Source of the DNA: Mycolicibacterium cosmeticum
Lineage (GTDB): Bacteria; Actinomycetota; Actinomycetes; Mycobacteriales; Mycobacteriaceae
Length of the DNA: 47,004 bases
Direction: 5' to 3'
Assembly: GCA_016197365.1 (NCBI GenBank)
Contig: JACPVS010000018.1
Location: forward strand, 1 to 47,004
Both the position numbers and the translations under genes were made by a program. Below are positions 43,752 through 47,004 of the stretch, in pieces. The notes under the pieces were generated by a model. The model did not search any database and had not been told where the DNA came from. It saw nothing but the letters and a program-made list of their open reading frames with translations. Positions within the stretch are counted from its first letter, which is position 1, and the number at the start of each line of letters is the position of its first letter.

Positions 43752-43963
43752 GTGGTGGCCGCACCGAAATTAGCTGCACCGGGACCCGTTCCCCTTGTCG
43801 CTACAATCGTCGCAGCCATGTTCGTCGTGCAATGCCACCTGAGCTTGCTGACCGAGCGTGGCCGACTGTCATTGAGTGCCCGCCGCGCGCGGCGGATCCA
43901 CCAGGTCAGTCGATGTCACGCAGGTGGGATACGGGGGCGGCCCGGTGATGGTGGGGGATTTTG

Positions 43964-45085
43964 ATGCCGTTGCGCTCACATCAGCAGCAACGTGAAATCC
44001 TCGACGGGTTGCGGCTGCGGGAGAATATTTTCCGGTACGCGATCGCCGGTTTCGTGCTGTTGTTCGGCGCCATCGGTTTGCTCGCCCTGGCATCCGCGGA
44101 CGGTCCGCGGTCGCCCGCGGCGCGCATCGTGGTCGTGGCGGTGTGCCTCACCACCATCCCCGTCTCGTTCGCGGTGACGCGCCTGCACCTGGGTTCCGTC
44201 TGGTGGCCCAACCGCGCCCAGTGGCAGCCGGCGCCGACCATGTTCGTCGTGTACGCCGACCTCGGGGTCACCGCGGTGCTCGCCGCATTCCACGACGCCG
44301 GCACCGCCCTACTCATGACGGCGCTGTTCGCGGTGGTCAGCGCGTACGCCGCGCATTTTCTGACCCCGCTGCCGCGCCTGCTGCACGTTGCGTTCACCAG
44401 CGTGGTGATCGTCTGCTTCGGCGTGCAGGCCATCACCAGGGGTGATGTCGACCTGGCCGGCGGCATCGTCAGGACGGCTGTGTTGCTGCTGGCGGTGCAC
44501 GGGACGGTGTTCCTGCACAGCCTCTACACCAGCGACATCCGGCTCGCGATCGCGCGCAACCACATCGCCGCTACCACCGACCCGCTGACGATGCTGGGCA
44601 ACCGGCGGGCATTTCAGGCGCGTGCGACGCGGCTGATCGACAACACGCCGCTCGGGGTGGACGTCTTGATCGTCGACGTCGACCACCTCAAAAAACTCAA
44701 CGACAGTCACGGACACGCCCACGGCGACGAGGTTCTGCGCCGGGTCGCGGCCGGGATCACCAATACCTTTGGGCTGTCCGCTGTTTCGGCGCGGCTCGGC
44801 GGTGACGAGTTCGCCGTCGCCGTGGCCGCCGATCCGCACCGCACCGAAGATCAGCTCGCACGCACCCTCTGTGAACTCCTGGCCACGGAAGGCATCGACG
44901 TGAGCATCGGCGCCGCGCGGGGCGACGGCTCGGTCGCCGAGCAAGGTGCCGAAGCGGCGTTGTCGCACCTGTTGAAGATCGCCGACGAGCGGATGTACGC
45001 GGGCAAGCAGCGCCGTCGCAACGGTAATATGGTACGGCCGCAGACTCATTCGGACGATATGTCCGGCAGTGGCGACTGTCAGTAG
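43964..45085 (+). CDS. Membrane-bound GGDEF diguanylate cyclase
   Basis: 373 residues. About five or six N-terminal membrane helices (residues ~30-200) replace a soluble sensor; the C-terminal GGDEF domain carries an intact GGDEF at 279-283. The upstream nucleotide-binding part has DVDHLKKLNDSHGHAHGDE. The usual inhibitory RxxD I-site is not seen, so product inhibition may be absent. It would make cyclic di-GMP in response to a membrane signal. The ATG at 43964 has GGGGGA 5 nt upstream; a TTG at 43961 is an alternative. It converges with the P450 gene, overlapping by 7 bp. Confidence 0.92.
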   Translation: MPLRSHQQQREILDGLRLRENIFRYAIAGFVLLFGAIGLLALASADGPRSPAARIVVVAVCLTTIPVSFAVTRLHLGSVWWPNRAQWQPAPTMFVVYADLGVTAVLAAFHDAGTALLMTALFAVVSAYAAHFLTPLPRLLHVAFTSVVIVCFGVQAITRGDVDLAGGIVRTAVLLLAVHGTVFLHSLYTSDIRLAIARNHIAATTDPLTMLGNRRAFQARATRLIDNTPLGVDVLIVDVDHLKKLNDSHGHAHGDEVLRRVAAGITNTFGLSAVSARLGGDEFAVAVAADPHRTEDQLARTLCELLATEGIDVSIGAARGDGSVAEQGAEAALSHLLKIADERMYAGKQRRRNGNMVRPQTHSDDMSGSGDCQ

Positions 45086-46440
45086 TCGATGACGGCGGAG
45101 TCCTTGCGTTCGGTGATGGGACGCGCGAGTTCCTGTTCGTTGCAGATCCGCTGCAACTCCTCCAGCGTCTCGTCGAGGCCGGGCCCCAGCGGCTTTCCGG
45201 GGGTGAATGTCGCCGGGAGGTGCTTCATGCCCTGGATGACCCCGATGGTCTCGTAGTGCTCGGTCCCGCCGGGGTCGCACACGTAGTCGGGCATCCGGTC
45301 GAGCACCGCCGTGAGCATCGACTTGAACACCGTGCGTGCGACATTCGAACCGACGCAGCGGTGCACACCGATGCCGAAGCTGAAGTGCCGGTTGCCCTTA
45401 CGGTCGAGGACGATGTCGTTGGGGTTGTCGAACACCGCGGGGTCGCGGTTGGCCATGGCCCAGGAAATCCACAGGCGCTCACCCTCTTTGAACCGGGTGC
45501 CCTCGAACTCCGTGTCACCGGAGAAGGTCCGGCCGTCGCCGGGCGCGGGGGTGTAGAAGCGTAGGAACTCCTCGGTGGCGGGGTCGAGCAGGGTGTCGCG
45601 GTCATCGCTGAGCAGCTCACGCCGGGCCGGATGCTCGGATAACCACTCCAAGGCGTGCGCGGTCAACGCGGTGGTGGTGTCGAAGCCGCCCCCGATGATC
45701 AGGCCGAGGTTGCCCGCGATCTCCAGATCCGGTGCGGGTTCGCCGTCGATCCGCAGTGCCAGCAGCGCGTTGATCATCCCGGGCCGCGGGTTCGCCCGCA
45801 CCTCCAGCATGGTGGTGATCAGATCCATCCCCATCTTCCGGGTCATCTCGGCGACGCGGGGCGCGTCCGGCGAGTGCTCGGGAGTGGACACCGACAGGTG
45901 GCTGGGTTCGCTGTAGACCGGCCACTTCTTCAGCTCGATACCCATCATCGCCAGCGTCAGCACGGCCGGCACGATGTTGGCGAGGTCATCCACGAAGTCG
46001 ATCCGGCCTGACGCGATCTGCTCGTCGAGTGCGGCGCGCACGATCTCGTCGATGAACGGCCGCCACCGCTTCACCGCGGCGGGGGACAGGTACGGGTTCA
46101 ACACGCTGCGGTACTGGCTGTGCTCGGGCTCGTCCATTTCCAGGATGCCGCCCCGGGTGACCGTGGCCCGCTGCGCCTTCGGGATGGTGATGCCCTGGTA
46201 GGGCGTCTGCCCGGTCAGGTCGTGATGGTTTGACACGACCGGGCACCGGGCCATCTCGAAGACTTCTCTGCTGCCGGCCGCGACCCAATGCCCGCCGTGG
46301 GTGTCCGACCAGGCCATCGGGCAGGTGGCCTGCATGTCCTCGGTGATCGTGTCGAACTGCAACCGGTATTCCGGCGTGTGGCGATCGAAGTGGTAGCTGT
46401 TCCGCTTACGGTCGTCGGCCGTGGGGGTGTCGACGCTCAA
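45079..46440 (-). CDS. Cytochrome P450
   Basis: 453 residues. Heme-ligand Cys362 lies in SFGIGVHRCVGSNVAR; the K-helix ExxR is TEEFLRF and the I-helix GGGFDTTTA. The start is a TTG with AGGGAG upstream. A soluble bacterial P450 that hydroxylates a lipid or xenobiotic with redox partners not encoded nearby; the substrate cannot be assigned. Upstream is a dyad TGAAC-TTAC-GTTCA, a likely operator. The convergent GGDEF gene overlaps its stop. Confidence 0.93.
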   Translation of the reverse strand: MSVDTPTADDRKRNSYHFDRHTPEYRLQFDTITEDMQATCPMAWSDTHGGHWVAAGSREVFEMARCPVVSNHHDLTGQTPYQGITIPKAQRATVTRGGILEMDEPEHSQYRSVLNPYLSPAAVKRWRPFIDEIVRAALDEQIASGRIDFVDDLANIVPAVLTLAMMGIELKKWPVYSEPSHLSVSTPEHSPDAPRVAEMTRKMGMDLITTMLEVRANPRPGMINALLALRIDGEPAPDLEIAGNLGLIIGGGFDTTTALTAHALEWLSEHPARRELLSDDRDTLLDPATEEFLRFYTPAPGDGRTFSGDTEFEGTRFKEGERLWISWAMANRDPAVFDNPNDIVLDRKGNRHFSFGIGVHRCVGSNVARTVFKSMLTAVLDRMPDYVCDPGGTEHYETIGVIQGMKHLPATFTPGKPLGPGLDETLEELQRICNEQELARPITERKDSAVIDY

Positions 46441-46484
46441 GGCTTGTCTCCCTGTGCTTTCAGGTGAATTCAGCTGCGATGCGA

Positions 46485-46498
46485 TGAACTTACGTTCA
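46485..46498. promoter_or_regulatory. Dyad TGAAC-N4-GTTCA upstream of the P450 gene
   Basis: TGAACTTACGTTCA has five-base inverted arms, in the promoter region about 45 bp upstream of the P450 start. TetR-type regulators often bind sites of this size. No regulator gene is adjacent in the window. Confidence 0.4.
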
Positions 46499-46549
46499 CC
46501 ATGACCGCGTCGGCAGGGATCCGGGAGAAATCGGCGCTGTCGCTTGAGG

Positions 46550-46777
46550 TCAGCGCCGAGTCCGGACCCGGCGTGGTGTGGCCGCGACTCCACGCCCCAC
46601 CGCGCGCTGGAGTTCACCGGCGGCCAAGAGCGTGACCAGACTCAATGCTTGTTTGGCCAACGCCGATCGAGAGGTGCGGTGATTCCAGGACGGCGCCTTC
46701 GACACCGAGCGCCGACCGACGACGAATCCGAGCAGCGAGGCAGCCGCCAAGGCGGCGGCCATCCCGAGGAACGTCAT
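46550..46777 (-). CDS. Small membrane-anchored protein upstream of the P450 gene
   Basis: 75 residues from ATG (an in-frame TTG at 46837 would give a longer version). One hydrophobic helix (TFLGMAAALAAASLLGFVV) is followed by a basic patch GRRSVSK and a second hydrophobic segment (ALAKQALSLVTLLAAGEL). Pattern and codon use are more protein-like than neighbouring frames. No family recognised. It is co-directional with the P450 and separated by 109 bp containing the dyad operator candidate. Confidence 0.5.
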   Translation of the reverse strand: MTFLGMAAALAAASLLGFVVGRRSVSKAPSWNHRTSRSALAKQALSLVTLLAAGELQRAVGRGVAATPRRVRTRR

Positions 46778-46929
46778 GCCGACAGCTTTCCCGGCTGCGG
46801 TCGCAACGCGGTCACGAACGGGGCACACCTCGGGCAACCGGCTGGCTCCATCGAAAAGTGCCCCTGTTGGGCTTCGGTTGATTGTTGACGGATCCGTTTC
46901 TGTTGATCCTTGACACTCGTCGTTGTTGT

Positions 46930-47004
46930 TTAAGCCGGTCCGCTGGTGCGGAAGGCCCGCTTGTTTCTTACCTCGCCGGTACCGCGACGCGCGGCGGTCT
47001 TGAC
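46930..47004 (-). CDS. Possible 3' end of a gene entering from the right edge
   Basis: 24 open codons end at TAA (46932-46930); the visible tail is basic (GEVRNKRAFRTSGPA). The region 46860-46930 to its left is AT-richer, with TTGAC/GATC repeats, as at the edge of a mobile element, but no terminal repeat or transposase motif can be shown. Could be chance. Confidence 0.25.
   Translation of the reverse strand, partial: VKTAARRGTGEVRNKRAFRTSGPA

Noticed and set aside
43880..43895. Perfect GC palindrome CCGCCGCGCGCGGCGG before the diguanylate cyclase
   Set aside because: Simple CCG/CGC composition makes such palindromes likely by chance at this GC content; no conserved riboswitch features were seen.
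43818..43964. Short open frame ending at the diguanylate cyclase start
   Set aside because: No ribosome binding site, Arg/Gly-rich and without recognisable protein features; probably chance in GC-rich leader DNA.
46838..46888. Remnant of an IS21-like element (GGGGCACTTTTCGATGG-like string on the minus strand)
   Set aside because: Only a vague resemblance from memory; no terminal repeats or transposase motifs in the window.

Overview
The window is high-GC actinobacterial DNA and reads as a chromosomal segment of a Mycobacterium/Mycolicibacterium species. The main evidence is a run of genes from about 25160 to 41975 whose order matches, from memory, the M. tuberculosis block Rv0904c-Rv0914c: accD3, echA6, a metallo-beta-lactamase-fold protein, a serine-hydrolase lipoprotein, ctpE, an MT0933-type small protein with an SRPBCC partner, a two-domain VOC protein, a small membrane protein, a carotenoid-cleavage-type oxygenase and a thiolase. 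Supporting evidence is the secreted proteins with an alanine/glycine-rich signal peptide followed by a Ser/Ala/Pro linker, and frequent GTG/TTG starts and overlapping stop/start codons. No rRNA, tRNA or CRISPR array was seen.

Layout. (1) 1-6661: two divergent secreted proteins. One is a very large repeat protein (Ig-like/VCBS modules, YVTN beta-propellers, start of a Calx-beta domain) that runs off the left edge. The other is a short Ser/Ala/Pro-rich protein with the same kind of N-terminus. (2) 6801-11009: a GAF-LuxR regulator divergent from two AMP-forming acyl-CoA synthetases. (3) 11002-13759: a sugar-acid unit, with an enolase-superfamily acid-sugar dehydratase divergent from a GarP/GudP-like MFS importer and a perfect 21-bp palindrome between them. 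(4) 13756-21594: a primary-amine catabolism unit with an IclR regulator, two APC permeases, an aldehyde dehydrogenase, a copper/TPQ amine oxidase and a small histidine-containing membrane protein. Its two promoter regions share a repeated CAAATGAGAAT motif arranged in convergent pairs. (5) 21597-25176: a rhomboid protease with a B-box-like zinc finger, then a degenerate ABC ATPase paired with a YhgE/Pip membrane protein. (6) 25163-41975: the Rv0904c-Rv0914c-like block, with genes inserted relative to M. tuberculosis: an AbiEi/DUF559 nuclease-like gene bracketed by 49-bp palindromic repeats, a TrkA/K+ channel with a cupin, a GNAT, a Cys-rich mini-protein and a tandem HxlR regulator. (7) 42138-46777: two small membrane/secreted proteins, a YbdK-type carboxylate-amine ligase, a membrane diguanylate cyclase, a cytochrome P450 and a small membrane protein. 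(8) The right edge may hold the end of another gene or element.

How the genes work together. In the amine unit, permeases import an amine, the oxidase makes the aldehyde plus ammonia and hydrogen peroxide, and the dehydrogenase oxidises the aldehyde to the acid. The IclR gene is translationally coupled to one permease and is the best candidate regulator. In the sugar-acid unit, the importer and dehydratase would share one operator. The echA6-to-SRPBCC genes are packed with gaps of 0-9 nt or overlaps and are probably one operon.

The most unusual feature is the trio of 49-bp palindromes at 26693, 33251 and 34241. Two of them bracket the DUF559 gene, one in inverted orientation and overlapping its stop codon, as would fit a nuclease and repeat that spread together. 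Functions are inferred from visible motifs and remembered family features; no database search was possible.
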